A stretch of DNA of 64,000 bases from Paramecium tetraurelia (taxonomy: Eukaryota > Ciliophora > Oligohymenophorea > Peniculida > Parameciidae). The translations under genes and the position numbers were made by a program. A model generated the notes under the pieces. The model was given only the letters and a program-made list of their open reading frames with translations. It did no database searches and had not been told where the DNA came from. Location: assembly GCF_000165425.1 (NCBI RefSeq), contig NW_001799455.1, forward strand, positions 186,001-250,000, in the 5' to 3' direction. Below are positions 45,721 through 58,934 of this stretch, piece after piece (within the stretch, counting starts at the first letter, position 1; each line of letters starts with the position of its first letter).

Positions 45721-47133
45721 ATGAAATATCCATACGAATTCCAACAATAAGATGTACCTCTATTGGAATTGGCATTGGCAATTCTAATGTTGGGTAGTTT
45801 TTTCAATGATCTGCTTTTGATTTTGATTTATGATGTCCAGATTGATTTGACTGAGAAATCACAGATGATCTTTTCAACAGCATTCATAATCCTATTTATG
45901 ATCAAATGCCAGAAAATGAGACTTACTATATATCTATTAATACCTGCATACATCACTTTGATAATATCAAAATATTGGTCTCATCAATCGTATTTCATGG
46001 TATTTTTGGGCTTATTGTTTTAAATTGGGTATGTTTCTTTAGTGATGGTAATGCCATAATATAGATATCCTAAGCCAACTGGTAAGTATTTGGTAGGATT
46101 TAGAGAAGTAAAATTACAGAATGGAGATTTGGTTTCTATATACTATCCAACTCTGAAGAAATCTAAAATTAGATCCATTAATTCTTGCAGGAATAGAGAT
46201 TACATCAAATAAGTTTACAATGACTTTTAGCATGTGATGCATTGGAGACCTCCTATTATGTTCATTTATTGGATGTTGGGATTCCTGAATAAAGTGAAGG
46301 TGGAAGATATAGAAGTTGACTCCCCAATAATAGAGGGTAAATTGCCTACAATTGTATTTTCAAATGGATTGGGAGGTTTGAAAGATCACTATTCGGTATT
46401 TTATAAGGAATGGGCAAGCAATGGATATCAAGTATATTCGATATAGCAGTAGGAAGTCACAATAATTCTAAATGAGAAGGAGATTCATCAATATAAAATT
46501 GGAGAGGCTACGTTAGAGAATCAATTGGGATAGCAGATTTTAAGCAAAGTTAAAATGATTAGACATCAATAATTAAATGACCGAGTGACTAAATTTCAGT
46601 CGTTGCTGGATTATGTATATAAATAACAAAATGTGGATTTTAACAAAGTAATTGGAGCAGGTCATTCCTTTGGGGCTGCAACTGTTCATCGCAGCGCATA
46701 GATAGATAACAGAATCAGTGCTGGGATTATACTATTCGATCCTTGGTTCTTGCCATTCTCAGAAGACACTTTGAATATCAAATTGTCAGTGCCTTTATTG
46801 AGTGTCAATAGTGAGACCTTTAGATTGCGAAAGGAGAATGAAACTCCACAAAGATACAGTGTTGTTTTTAATGCACAATAAAAGAAATTAGTGATTATGA
46901 TCAAAGGGTCATAACATCTATGCACAACTGATTTGGTGTACAAGATGCCCTTTGAGTTAAAGATGTTTACGAAATTAAACAATCTTAATAAAATTTTATA
47001 AATCACCATTGCGCATTTAAGATTATCTTAATATTTTATGGACTCCTTGTCACCCCAGAAGACTCTAACAAGGTTTGAGGAGTTTAGTAAGGAATCTTTC
47101 AGGCAACCAATACATGAGATTGAATATAAATGA
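45721..47133 (+). CDS. PAF-acetylhydrolase-like membrane lipase/esterase
   Basis: 470-residue intronless frame. Three or four hydrophobic segments at the N-terminus (LELALAILMLGSFFNDLLLI, FIILFMIKC, IYLLIPAYITLIISKYW, YFMVFLGLLFQIGYVSLVM) precede an alpha/beta-hydrolase domain. TIVFSNGLGGLKDHYSVFYK matches the PAF-acetylhydrolase strand and oxyanion region. VIGAGHSFGAATVH contains the GHSFG nucleophile elbow; ILFDPWFLP carries the acid Asp; IMIKGSQHLCTTD contains the catalytic His. All three catalytic residues are visible. The family removes short acyl groups from phospholipids. The membrane-anchoring N-terminus differs from the secreted mammalian enzyme and resembles multi-pass protist versions. 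The start lies 119 bp from the divergent membrane protein gene. Confidence 0.85.
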
Positions 47134-47157
47134 ATGTATATATTAATATTTATGGAA

Positions 47158-47418
47158 TCACAAATACACAGCAGCTGTGACATGAGCTGCTTAGTTTGTA
47201 TGAGGTAATGGTTCAAACACTTTCACTTAGATTCTCTTGTGATCTTCTGTTTCCACAATGAATTGATAGTTTGTTCCGGCGACAATTTAATGACGTACTT
47301 CAATGATTGTGAAGGTTTAATGATGTGAGCCCAAATGTTGATTGATACCGTGATGAACAACTCCTAAGACTTAGTGGTGTCTCTCTTCCACTTCTACTAC
47401 TGCCCAACCTCCCATCAT
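47158..47418 (-). CDS. Type-1 cystatin (stefin), cysteine protease inhibitor
   Basis: 86 residues, intronless, no signal peptide, so cytosolic like stefins A and B. The three inhibitory elements are present: the N-terminal Gly in MMGGWAVV, the first hairpin QIVAGTNYQF (QxVxG) and the second hairpin region VFEPLPHTNQAAHV, where the stefin LPHEN-like motif reads LPHTN. A slightly shorter protein than the 98-residue mammalian stefins. It would bind papain-type proteases such as cathepsins. The His-rich stretch between residues 15 and 45 is unusual. Two adjacent ATG codons are possible starts. It ends 24 bp from the convergent esterase gene. Confidence 0.88.
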
Positions 47419-47489
47419 CTTTTTTTAAGTTTATTTTATTAATAAAATATCCCAATCATCTTCTGAAATTTAAACACTTATATTAATTT

Positions 47490-47714
47490 ATGGAATACCT
47501 CGTATTATATGACACGATATATTAATATCACTTTGATGTCAATCACATCTTTCCTGTATTCAATACTACTTGGCCATCTTACATAAGATATTACTGTTTG
47601 AGAAGAAAGGTGGAATGTGGATGTTGGATCTACATCAATTCAAAGATTTAATATATATTGGACAGTTAGATTTTTGAATCAATACAAATAGAATGCTCAA
47701 ATTCAAATTCATGA
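47490..47714 (+). CDS. Possible small Cys-containing protein
   Basis: 74-residue frame starting MEYLVLYDTIYQYHFDVNHI. Composition is protein-like (VFNTTWPSYIRYYCLRRKVE, CGCWIYINSK), without hydrophobic helix or signal peptide. Its TGA shares the palindrome TCATGA with the stop of the convergent membrane protein gene, so the ends overlap by 6 bp. No family recognised. Confidence 0.4.
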
Positions 47715-48047
47715 GTTCACGAAAAACTTCATTGACACCCAATTCATATAAACTATGAAGAATGTAACCACTGATAACAATGGAATGGCAAATCCCACTA
47801 CTGAACCTTGAATCAAAGATATAGCCATCATTAGCATAAGCAAGATCACAGCAATTATGAGAATCCAACCAATCACCTCATTTATTTTTGTGTTTGAGAA
47901 ATTAACTGAGTTGAACCTTTGCTCGTAAAAGTTAATGGGACCAACAGGAAACTCTTTTTTTTGCAATTAATAACCATTTTTCATTTTCTCCTACTGCAAT
48001 ATCAACTGGTAGTGATTCAAGTTTATATGCACGTTCAGGGTAGCCAT
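47709..48047 (-). CDS. Small two-helix membrane protein
   Basis: 112 residues, intronless. The N-terminal half is hydrophilic (MATLNVHINLNHYQLILQQE, FPVGPINFYEQRFNSVNFSN). Two hydrophobic helices follow: VIGWILIIAVILLMLMMAI and FAIPLLSVVTFFIVYMNW. It ends KFFVNS. No recognised family. The stop overlaps that of the small plus-strand ORF. Confidence 0.62.
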
Positions 48048-48530
48048 GATTAGTATTAAATAATTTTATTTATTAATATTAAAAGTCCTTTGAATTCTAA
48101 TCAAATTATTTATAAATCAATGGTTTATATATATTGATATTAAATTATTTCTATATCTCTTATTCATTTTACAGAATAGTTCATAAATGTGATTAATTTT
48201 ATTCCATATTTTACATAATTTCTAATATTTATTATTCATTTTATATCATATTTTTATTTAGTTCTTTGGAGATGGCTCAAAATCACTTATTTTAGGAAAT
48301 GCTGAAATTAATATACATTTAATCCCTCCTCTTTACTTCAATATAAATACTAAAGTTACTGTTAATTAGTTCTTCTTCTAAATATCATATATTTAATCTC
48401 AATATTGTTGAGATGTCTTAATACACCCTCCCTACATTAATTCCACTTCCTTGATTCTTTAATTAATTGTCACATAAGAATGGCAATAGTTAAGTTAATA
48501 TAGTAATTAATTCATAATATATATAATAAT
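48048..48530. other. A+T-rich spacer with a possible minor coding fragment
   Basis: Between two minus-strand genes. On minus, around 48340-48235, a fragment reads EEGLNVYQFQHFLKQVILSH before a TGA and looks protein-like, but I could not build exons with a start. On plus, a 62-codon frame from 48273 is low-complexity. A perfect CTCAA-TATTG-TTGAG hairpin lies near 48400. Confidence 0.35.
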
Positions 48531-49458
48531 TCATTTATTTTCATCAATAAAATCCACAGTTTCCAAATCTGATGTTAACATATTGTGGAACTTATTGAAC
48601 TCTGCCTATATGTATCCAACCTATTAGCTTGCATGTTAAATCTGATTTTTTTCATCCTATTTAACTTATGCATGATAATTAGATGCAATTTAACATATTT
48701 CTCTGATTTCTTTGAGGTATTAAATGTGATTGTTTGCTTTGATATGCAGAATCTTAGATTTGAGAGGAGAAGGAGACTAATTTGGGGAATTGGCTGAATG
48801 CTAACTCTTGTCCATCTTCTTTGGAGGAGCAATAGGAGTAGACATCACTGTTTGAAGTTTCAATTTTATTGGGCTATCCGATGGGATGCCTATCTTTTAA
48901 TAGAACTTTTTGAATCGAGCATAACTAGGATCGATCGATTATTATGCATTTGGTTGAGTATTTAATTTTATAGGCGAGGCTGAAGAGTGATTACTAGGAG
49001 CAGTACCTATTTCACGTAAGCGAAATTCGATAGACTGTCTCCTAGTGAGGAACTGCATTTTACGTGGTTCTTTATTAGAGGTCACACTCTAACCACCATC
49101 ATAAGGCTTTATTAGACTTTAACGAGATTTCTCTATGAGTGATTTATAATTATTAGTCATAATTGTCCATTTCTCTTCCTTAATCTCATCCAGTTTTATA
49201 TGAGGATCTATTGTCACCTTCTAGAAGGACTTGAAGAATAATATCTTTTTCTTCTTTGGTTAATTGTTGTATTCAACATCATGCAAAGGAGCCTGGACTT
49301 CTTCAGCACTCTTTCTCCTCATCATATACTTTATAACAGTTGGACTTTGATCAGCCTTGACATCTTCCATCTTCTTCTGAATGAGCCTAAGTTTTTTAAA
49401 CTAAAATATAACCGAATGCAATTACATATTCTTATTAAGACTTTGTATTTTACTCCAT
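48531..49458 (-). CDS. Unrecognised 300-residue protein, basic and Ser-rich
   Basis: One 25-nt intron (TAG) eleven codons after the start MEQNTKSQQEY; 301 codons. Regions: basic helix (FKKLRLIQKKMEDVK), VIKYMMRRKSAEEVQAPLHD, ILFFKSFQKVTIDPHIKLDE, RRQSIEFRLREIG, Ser/Pro-rich linker with several SP sites (NSPNQSPSPLKS), and a C-terminal helix (YLKEIREICQIASNYHAQVK) that ends DLETVDFIDENK. The SP and RRxS motifs are potential phosphorylation sites. No known domain is recognised. Confidence 0.65.
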
Positions 49459-50075
49459 TAATTTATTAAATGGAATAAATATTACTCTAATTCATACACA
49501 AGGAGAAGGAATCTACTAGCGTTAACTCGCAGATTCAACTCTGAAAAATGTTGGAAAATCAAATCAAGTTTTGAATTATTGCTAATTCTAACGATGATAC
49601 TGTCTATACAACCAGTAAATCAGAATCTAAATTATAATAACTTTATTGGTTGCAGACAGATATTTAAATAATTGAATTTCAACTATTGATAAATTGGGAC
49701 AGGTGATATAACATTTTAATTATCTCTATTAGATACTTATTTTTCATATTGATATTGGGCAATTATGAATAAGAGTATTATTGAATTTTTTTAGTTCAGA
49801 ATATAAATCTATTGCAGTATTTAAATTAAAAAAGGAGGTTTATAAATACTAGTTTCTATGCTCAATTTAGAAGGCTCAGAATATAATAAGATAGAAATTT
49901 CACAAAGATTAACTAAATATGCATTTAGATTAAAAATGAAATGGGTTTATTTTATAAATTATTTAAGAATCAATAAAGCTATTAATTTAAGTACTCGATG
50001 AATTAATTAGCCCCGATTGTTTATATGACTTCTAATTTTAACCTCTCCAAGTAGAATACTTATTCTCTTATCTTA
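49459..50075. other. Spacer with a weak plus-strand ORF (49765-50001)
   Basis: About 620 bp upstream of the previous minus-strand gene and downstream of the bZIP gene. A plus-strand frame of 78 residues (ATG 49765, TGA 49999-50001) contains ILVSMLNLEGSEYNKIEISQ and is followed by a basic end, possibly a real small protein, with no known motif. The rest is A+T-rich without coding signs. Confidence 0.35.
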
Positions 50076-51011
50076 TCATATGACAATCCAAAATTCTTTG
50101 TTGCTCTCAATTTAAATAATAGCTTACATCTCTAAATCAATAATTCCTTATTAAAAATACTCTCTGTATTGCAAACATGAATTATGGTTCAATAGCGGTT
50201 TAATAAACATGTCAGTTCCATTTTTAGCAGATTCCATTAGCTTCTTAATTTCAATAGGAATGGTGGAGTCAATCAATAGATTAATTAGTTCAGTGCACAC
50301 ACTCCAACGTCGTTATGATGTGGCCCCATATTATTCTTGCAAGGTCTGAATACTCTACAATCCATTCAATTAAGATAATTATTTATGATATTCTTCCCTG
50401 AAGTTTTCGACCTGCATAATATATTCTCTAAAGATATACTTATAGATTTTTTATTTTGTATTATTCCAAATTACACTCCAATTGTTGGATTTGCTCTGTC
50501 AACTCCTTGACTTTATTTTCTAACAATTCCACATACACTTTCTTTCTTTTTCTAGAATTCCTTGCCGACTCTCTATTTTTAGCCAATCGACTCTTTCCAT
50601 CTGATGAGTCGCTTTCAACAATTACTTTCTGACGACTAAGTGGATAAAGCAATTATACGTTTGCTTTGGCTTGCTTACAACAGCAGGGTTATCAATTAAT
50701 TGCTATATTTTATTTAGATAGAGACTTTTGGATTGATTAGCCTAAAAGACTTCTTTGTTTTGTTTCAATAGATCCTCCTCCTTAGTTTTCTTGAACTTTT
50801 GCAACAGTTGACTTCCAACAAGAGCTTTAGAGCGTTCATACACAATTGGTTATTCTGGCTCATTTTATTAATCTGCATAATTGTTCTCATTCTCAAACAT
50901 CCAATCTTGTTCGACTCTGTATTCATCGTCAATATCTACAACAGACATATTGTTTTGATTCAGAATATTCAGAAAAGTATCCGAAGGTACAATCTAAAAT
51001 GAACGATTCAT
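50076..51011 (-). CDS. bZIP transcription factor
   Basis: 294 residues after two introns (23 nt TAG and 28 nt CAG; 295 codons). The N-terminus is acidic (DIDDEYRVEQDWMFENEN), a possible activation region. The basic region reads KSRLAKNRESARNSRKRKKV with the invariant Asn and Arg (N-x7-R: NRESARNSR), followed by a leucine zipper YVELLENKVKELTEQIQQLE. A C-terminal helical domain of about 120 residues follows (LNGLQSIQTLQEQYG, IEIKKLMESAKNGTDMF, IIDLEMQAIIQIE). This is the ATF/CREB or plant-type arrangement. It should bind DNA as a dimer in the nucleus. The start is 141 bp from the divergent gene. Confidence 0.9.
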
Positions 51012-51152
51012 GTTAATTATTATATTTATATTGTTTTTATTCAATATTTCTTATACAACTCTTATCTCTTCTCCCTATGTACACTTAAATTCCTTTATGA
51101 CCAAAACAGACTTCCCGTAGTAATTAAATCCAATACAAATATTTAATATACT

Positions 51153-51689
51153 ATGGCAAAAGTCCAAAAAGGAGCAGTTCCCATATTAGTTGAGTGTGAA
51201 TAGGTTATCATTGTGGTAACTATTTTTAGGAGAGTGGGTACTACCCACCATTATGATAGAGTTTCAATACATGAATATGAGCATAAAAACAGAAGGATTG
51301 GGAAAGAGTAGTATGTATAATTGAATGGTACTTTTTTGATCTTAATTTATTTTAAGCTTTAAATCATCGAATTTCATCATGTTCTAACCAATCAAAGAGC
51401 CACACAATAAACCATATTTTAAATTTATCCAATCTATACATAATCTAACATTGTAAAAATAAGAGATGTCTTCGAATTTAATACTAAGAACATTATAAAA
51501 ATTGTAAAAGGTGGGACTGTCATGAAACCAAGCAGAACTGAAACTATTCTTGGAGTATTACTTTTCAATATTGGAAGTTTGTTATTATAGTTTTCTGACA
51601 TCAATCAAGCTATCTACTTTTGTTCATTAATTTGTTATTCATTTTACTAAACCTTTTAGGTGCTTAGAATATTTATTATTTATATTTGA
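51153..51689 (+). CDS. Unrecognised 162-residue protein with C-terminal hydrophobic segment
   Basis: Starts MAKVQKGAVPILVECEQ, with introns of 26 and 22 nt (both TAG) giving 163 codons. The middle reads IYPIYTQSNIVKIRDVFEFN and IIKIVKGGTVMKPSRTETIL, then a hydrophobic stretch GVLLFNIGSLLLQ and a further one (AIYFCSLICYSF). A different reading, with a 29-nt intron near 51331, is open to a TGA near 51549, so the middle exon is uncertain. No known family. Confidence 0.5.
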
Positions 51690-51763
51690 AAATATTCTTG
51701 AAAACAAGCATATAAATATCTATATATAGATTAACTTTTAATATAGAAATAATATTTGATAAA

Positions 51764-52695
51764 TCACCAAAGAACTATTAGAATCAAGAGTGTGCAAATG
51801 TGTAAAATAGATCCATATATATAAATGTCGCAGGCTCTGTCATATTAATTTGCCTCCTGAGTTGTCACACATTTATTCATTGGTTTATACCAAACACATT
51901 CTGATTCATGAGTGCAGGATATCTCATTTGTATATTAATTACATGAAGCTTCAAAGCAAGAGTTATTTTACCATTGACATCCAAAAATACCATATTCATT
52001 ACATTTGCATTCTTCAGCTAATTATGAGCAACTCAAACAATGATTGTCGCCATTTCTATTTTGAGTGTAAAAGCATTTTTCTGAATTTCTAACACTTTTA
52101 AAACATTCTTCCTAAATTTATAATATTTAGGAATTACCTTATTTAGGACAGCTTTGCAATTATTTGTCAGACATGAATCATTAGACCAAATGCAATCCAA
52201 TCCTTAGATTTGAGACACCAAGCATCTTGATTTTTCAACTATATCAGAACATTAGTTAATTGATGAGCATTTTTCATTCTAATAAATGCATTTCTCTGAA
52301 TTAGTTAATTTGCAATTTGATTTAGTATTATGTGAACAATTTTTGACTTTGCATTATTGATCCCAATGACATTCTACTCCTTAGGGTCTGAGAGTAGAAC
52401 ATGATTCTTAATTGTCAATATCTGAACATTCTTTGACAGATTAGCATCCTTATTAAGAATTGGAACAGAGTTCTCCTTAATAGACTAATCCATCACATGG
52501 AATTTATGAATTTTGGCAGGTTTTTAATTAACATTAATTCTCATGCCAAATACATTCATGACTATGATAACTTGGATTGTCTTACATTCCATTGATTATG
52601 TTTGTGCATTCTGCGGTTGTCAAAGCTTCTGAACATGTTAATGGAGTTGAAGTGATCATTGTGAGTGAGATGAAGAGGAATATGATTGTTTTCAT
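51764..52695 (-). CDS. Secreted Cys-rich surface-antigen-like protein
   Basis: 301 residues after one 26-nt intron (302 codons). A signal peptide is clear (MKTIIFLFISLTMITSTPLT). At least five repeat units of about 45-55 residues follow, each with paired Cys and Trp/His-Cys spacing such as ECIWHENQCQLKTC, VECHWDQQCKVKNC, LDCIWSNDSCLTNNC and FGCQWQNNSCFEASC. This is the pattern of PSA repeats in Paramecium immobilisation antigens. A hydrophobic C-terminus (LHICTLLILIVLW) ends the protein, as expected for GPI addition. It is far smaller than the classical 200-300 kDa antigens. The function would be at the cell or cilia surface or in a secretory compartment; the repeat assignment is by pattern. 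Confidence 0.85.
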
Positions 52696-52792
52696 GAGTT
52701 TATTTAATAAATGAATGAGAAGAGAATATTATTTATTATTAATTTAAATAAATACATACATATAGAAAATAAGTAACCATATGAATACATTT

Positions 52793-53530
52793 TCAAAAAT
52801 ATTTGGAATATTTATGTCTGAGACTCTTGTCAATTGATTATTAACACAAAATTCTAACTTTCTCATTCGGATTATTGGTCAATAGAAGTTCAATAACTTC
52901 GAAATGCCTCCATCGCAATGCGGCAACCAATGGATAATCATCAATTTAATTAACCTAAATATAATTCGAATTCTTAATTACTTATACTGAAATATTTTAA
53001 TCGGCACCATATTAAATTAATATTTTACAAACATCTTCGAATCCGTTCTTTGCTGCTATGTATAACGGAGTGAATCCAGACGAATTCTTTTTGTTCACAA
53101 GTCTCAAAGGACTCGTTGGTTCATAGAGGTATCTTTAATATTATTATATAATACCTTTTTGGATCATTCATTATGATTTTTTCAATTTGATCAATAGAAC
53201 TGCCTTTCTCGACATAATAGAAGAGTTCTCTCTCTCTCTTGATCGCTTTCAAAGCATCGCTTAAATCGTCATGGGCTCGTTGTTTTGCAATGTGCTACTC
53301 CTTGTTGATATAATCTATATAAGAGCAGGATCTATATTTGGTTTGATTGCCATTGAAAGTCACTTCATCCTTTTATCTTGTTTTAATTATTTACAGGAGA
53401 TGAAATGGACTTGATCAGAGGCATTTAAAACAATCGAACTGAAAGACACACATTCCTTATTTTCCTCCAATAATTTTTGCTATCGCTTTCGAACATAGGA
53501 ATACTACTTGATTAGCGTATTATTACTCAT
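52793..53530 (-). CDS. Ankyrin-repeat protein
   Basis: 206 residues after four introns (30, 32, 22 and 33 nt; 207 codons). The N-terminal 110 residues are helical and charged (SLIDxI-type segments such as HDDLSDALKAIKRERELFYY). An ankyrin pair follows: NSSGFTPLYIAAKNGFEDVC then KILIQYGADQ, and DDYPLVAALRWRHFEVIELL then LTNNPNEKVRIL. The C-terminus is short and basic. Probably a protein-interaction adaptor of unknown target. Two of the introns end in AAG, and the first exon joins were chosen because they keep the frame; the 5' half should be checked. Confidence 0.75.
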
Positions 53531-53655
53531 TCACTAGTTTTGGACAGGGCTGTTCAAAGACTACTTTTTATTTCATTTATTGAATATATTTATATAATGT
53601 TGTATGCAACTATTAGTTAATTATAAAGTATTAATATTAAAGTAATTATTATCAA

Positions 53656-54263
53656 ATGTAAAAATATTAGGCAGCAATTATAGGCAAGAAGTCCAACTAA
53701 CCTGACATAAATTGGACTGATTTTAACTGGCCTCCACTTATTAAGATCTTTCATTTCGACTTGAGTGAATTACAAGATCCGTATAAATCATTAGCACGTC
53801 TTCTTTACATTTCCTATCTATTAATATTCGGCACAACATGCTTGAATCTGTTGGATAGCTTTATTTAAGCTGGAGTGGGATATCCCAAAATCAGAATATT
53901 ATATGGATTTCTCAATATCTTCATATTTAACGGAATCCAAATGTACATATTTTACAGAGGATACAAGGGACTGTGTGCTGATTAATCTTTATTAAAATGG
54001 TATAAGATTCTACACGTAATCAATTAAAATAAATTAAGTTGGTGGCTGGAATCTTGTGGTTGATAGTAAGTATCATAGATGCTTTGGGTTGGAATGGGTT
54101 TGTAAGAGCAGCCTACTTTGGAGATCAAGGCGAAGGAGGATTAGTGTTCCTCTCCATCATGGAAAGCTTAGGATTTTTGTTTAGTTTCATTCTAGCTCCA
54201 GTCTGTATTTATAAAGTCCATACCTTTGTGTTTGATACTATAGAAATGACAGATAAATTATGA
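53656..54263 (+). CDS. SCAMP-like four-pass membrane protein
   Basis: 194 residues with one 23-nt intron ending AAG (195 codons). The short cytosolic leader ends with DINWTDFNWPPLIKIFHFDL, close to the NWPP motif before the first helix of secretory carrier membrane proteins. Four helices follow: LARLLYISYLLIFGTTCLNLL, ILYGFLNIFIFNGIQMYIFY, HLVAGILWLIVSIIDALGW and LVFLSIMESLGFLFSFILA. A YRGYKGL stretch between helices 2 and 3 parallels the SCAMP E-peptide position. The usual N-terminal NPF repeats are absent. SCAMPs work in post-Golgi recycling. Similarity is by layout and a few motifs only, so the family call is tentative. Confidence 0.6.
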
Positions 54264-54502
54264 TATTTTAGAATATGACTTATTTATTATTATCGTCACA
54301 ATCATCATTCTAATTTGAGAGACCCTCTAATATTATACTAATATCCAATATCCTATTATTCTTAAGCAAATTTACATATATATAAACACAATCTAAAAGA
54401 ATACTTGTTAATTGATGCATCAATTAATTCGTACCCATTTAAATTGTATTACTTAGGGAAATTAAACAATTTATTTATTCTGAAAATTAATTAAGAAAAT
54501 AA

Positions 54503-55412
54503 ATGGACTCCAAATAAAATCTGATTTCGTTTTTAGCAGAACTCAAATCTAAGGAGATTAATGACGACACTTATGATTGGTTGGAGAAGCAGATGAACAA
54601 AGGAGATTAAACAATTATTCATTAGTTGATTTTAAATATTGGAGATCATTTCGATGATTAGTAGTATGTATTAAATGCATTTTAAGGATTGATGTACTTC
54701 ATGAAATTTATTAGATTCTCTCAGTAAGATATATGATATCAATCCTAATGTTCTAGTTAAAGAAGTGAAAGAAACTAAGATGACAGCCAAAATATTGGTG
54801 CATTATTTATGTGAAATAGAATTCAACACATGGAATGAATGTGGACTACAACTCTTAGTGTTATCCTTTGATGACAACCATTTTCATCATCAAATTAAAC
54901 AATTGAATAACAAACAATAGCTATAGCTTGTTAATAATATACTAAATTATTTTGCATAAAGTGACAACGCTGAAGTTTTTAGTGTTCTAATTCAAATCTT
55001 GTTTGTGTTTCATGACAATCAGGACGTTGTTACAGTTATTATTCAACATCAGAATGCAAGGTTCTTCTAAGAATTCCTATTGGAATATCTCAATCACACT
55101 AAGAATGATGTCTCCAAACCACTCTTTTTTATTGAAACCATTATGAAGTTAGATAAGGATTTCTTCTACGTCAATGATTTTAAGATCTTACAACAAATCT
55201 CTATTAGACAAGTTTATGATGGAACTGAAAATGAAAGAAGATTGTATTTGAGGAATCTAAAGATTATTATTTAATATGGCAATAAAGAAAACATTTTAGG
55301 AGATGAAATACTAGAAGCAGCTAGAATGGTTCAAATGACTTACACAGATAACTATTGTTTAAAGAAATGTATAAGTATTATTGACAATTTGATGAATAAA
55401 TAAAAATAATGA
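54503..55412 (+). CDS. Helical armadillo-like protein, unrecognised
   Basis: 292 residues after one 31-nt intron ending CAG (293 codons). The whole sequence is helical hydrophobic-repeat in character: TAKILVHYLCEIEFNTWNEC, LQLVNNILNYFAQSDNAEVF, VLIQILFVFHDNQDVVTVII, FFQEFLLEYLNHTKNDV, LFFIETIMKLDKDFFYVNDF, RRLYLRNLKIII. Such paired helices fit an armadillo/HEAT-like fold, and the pattern of FLLEYLNH-type repeats is loosely like the leucine-rich domain of SPIN90/Ldb17 proteins (actin and endocytosis). I do not claim this family. Start ATG at 54503; 43 bp precede the next gene. Confidence 0.68.
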
Positions 55413-55455
55413 AAATGAATATCTTAAAAATTATTTTAAATTCCATTTGCATTAA

Positions 55456-56912
55456 ATGGCATATCACAAGAAATCTTTTACTTGGTCTCCCTGTGTTTCC
55501 CAAGTGTTAACTAAGACTTGTCTCATCAATCTTAAACCTACCGTCACTCCTAGATAAGGTCCTGTGCATCTGAAAATTGATACTGAAAGAGAATTATAAT
55601 TCTCAAATGATTTAGGATGGAATTGGCACAAAAGCTGGAATATACCAAATCTATCAATTAAATTACATCTTCTAAACGAAGATACACCTTCGTGGATAGA
55701 CTGCTAAGTAGATTTCAAATTTTAAATTAGGCTTAATTGATGGCTGTAAAACTTAAACAAGATGGACTCTATGAAGAAGTAGGCTTGGAGGGAGTTACAT
55801 AGCAAGACCTAATCGATGGAAAAGCCTTTTTCTCGGTATTTTCATTAATCGATTTTTATTTAGGGTGTTAAATTTAACAGCACAACTTACAACCATTAAG
55901 GACATAAGTTTCATTTGATCTTTTTATTGAAAACTTAGAATAACATAATAATTGCACTTGAGTCTCCTCCTGTGTTTGTAGATAGTAGGAAAAGTGCAAG
56001 AGATGAACACAGATAAACACAATTTATTCAACCATTCGAACCAAAATATTTGGAAAGGAATTTTTGTAAGAAAGAGAAGCATTTCAATGATGTAATCTAA
56101 GCTCCCATAGAAAATAATGAAAATGGTTTACACAACTACCTAACTGCTCCAAACATACGTAATAAGGTATAAGATTTTAAGTTATCAACGTATAGATTAA
56201 ACATCCATTATTTTTGGCCCTGAAATTTTCAAAATGCATGGCCATCTATCATTTGAAAACTATGACAACTGACAATCATATGATAGAATTTCAAAAGCAA
56301 TTAAAATAAAAACAAGGATATTCTGAATACATCATTGCCTTTTAATCAAATAACAATAGAATTCGTAAAAAAGTAACTATATGGATTATATTTTAGATTG
56401 AAGAATCCTTAATCTAGTTATTCATTCAAAGTAGCGTAAAAGTTATGGAGAAGAAATATGTTGACGAATCACTCTATCAAAAATTAGATTATGACATCAA
56501 ATCATATTACGCATCCTATAACAAATTAGTGGAAATGATGAACTCAACTAATGCGGAAACATAAATGGAGATTCAACTCGAAGAATAGAATCATTAATAA
56601 ATCTCCTCTTAGAATTAACCCAATCGACAACAACCAAATGGAGAACGAAAGTCAGCATTCAAAAAATTCAATAAAGATTTTGACAAAATGCCAACCAAAA
56701 ACTTTAACGATTTGCAAAATGAATATGATAATATGTAGAAGAAGGTGAAAGTGGAAGAGGAGGTGGACAATGGACAGCCAATGCTGCCTGTTAATGTATG
56801 TATTTAATGTAACTAAAAATAGATTTAAAATTTATTATTGCAAGAATAATTAATAAAATATTACTTATTCTAATAATAATATATGATTAATTTGCTATCT
56901 TAATAGATCTGA
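55456..56912 (+). CDS. Unrecognised 441-residue protein with beta-sandwich and helical halves
   Basis: Five introns (23, 28, 29, 24 and 27 nt, all TAG) give 442 codons. N-terminal half: LNEDTPSWIDCQAQLMAVKL, FFSGVKFNSTTYNHQGHKFH, LIFLLKTQNNIIIALESPPV and FVDSRKSARDEH. The alternating strands ending in SPPVFVDSRK resemble the ending of p53-like/CSL/Ndt80 DNA-binding beta sandwiches, so a transcription-factor role is possible but unproven. C-terminal half: helical with IEESLIQLFIQSSVKVMEKK and KLDYDIKSYYASYNKLVEMM, then a Gln/Asn-rich linker and an Ile/Leu/Gln tail (VNIQNLLLQEQLIKYY). Coding is well supported by the phase-consistent introns. Confidence 0.68.
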
Positions 56913-57032
56913 ATGTATTAAAATATATTTATGAATAAATAATAATTAAAAGAAAATTTAATATAAATATTGAGTTCTTTCACTGCTCATATAATTTTGA
57001 TATAAGTTATCCCTTTATAATTAAATAAATAA

Positions 57033-58848
<1,816 letters not shown>

Positions 58849-58934
58849 TCTTTCATTTAATTTTGTTTACAATCTTAGTTTCATTATATCTTACATATAT
58901 AAAGTAAAAAATCATTCACAATATTTTTTTTTTA

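Noticed and set aside
46686..47009. Minus-strand ORF of 107 residues
   Set aside because: Antisense to the catalytic half of the PAF-acetylhydrolase-like gene.
48585..48797. Plus-strand hydrophobic ORF (MELIELCLYVSNLLACMLN)
   Set aside because: Complement of the charged C-terminal helix of the 300-residue minus-strand gene, whose long frame and intron are consistent.
50799..51002. Plus-strand hydrophobic ORF
   Set aside because: Antisense to the acidic N-terminus of the bZIP protein.
51850..52092. Plus-strand ORF rich in His/Tyr/Ile
   Set aside because: Antisense to the Cys-rich secreted protein.
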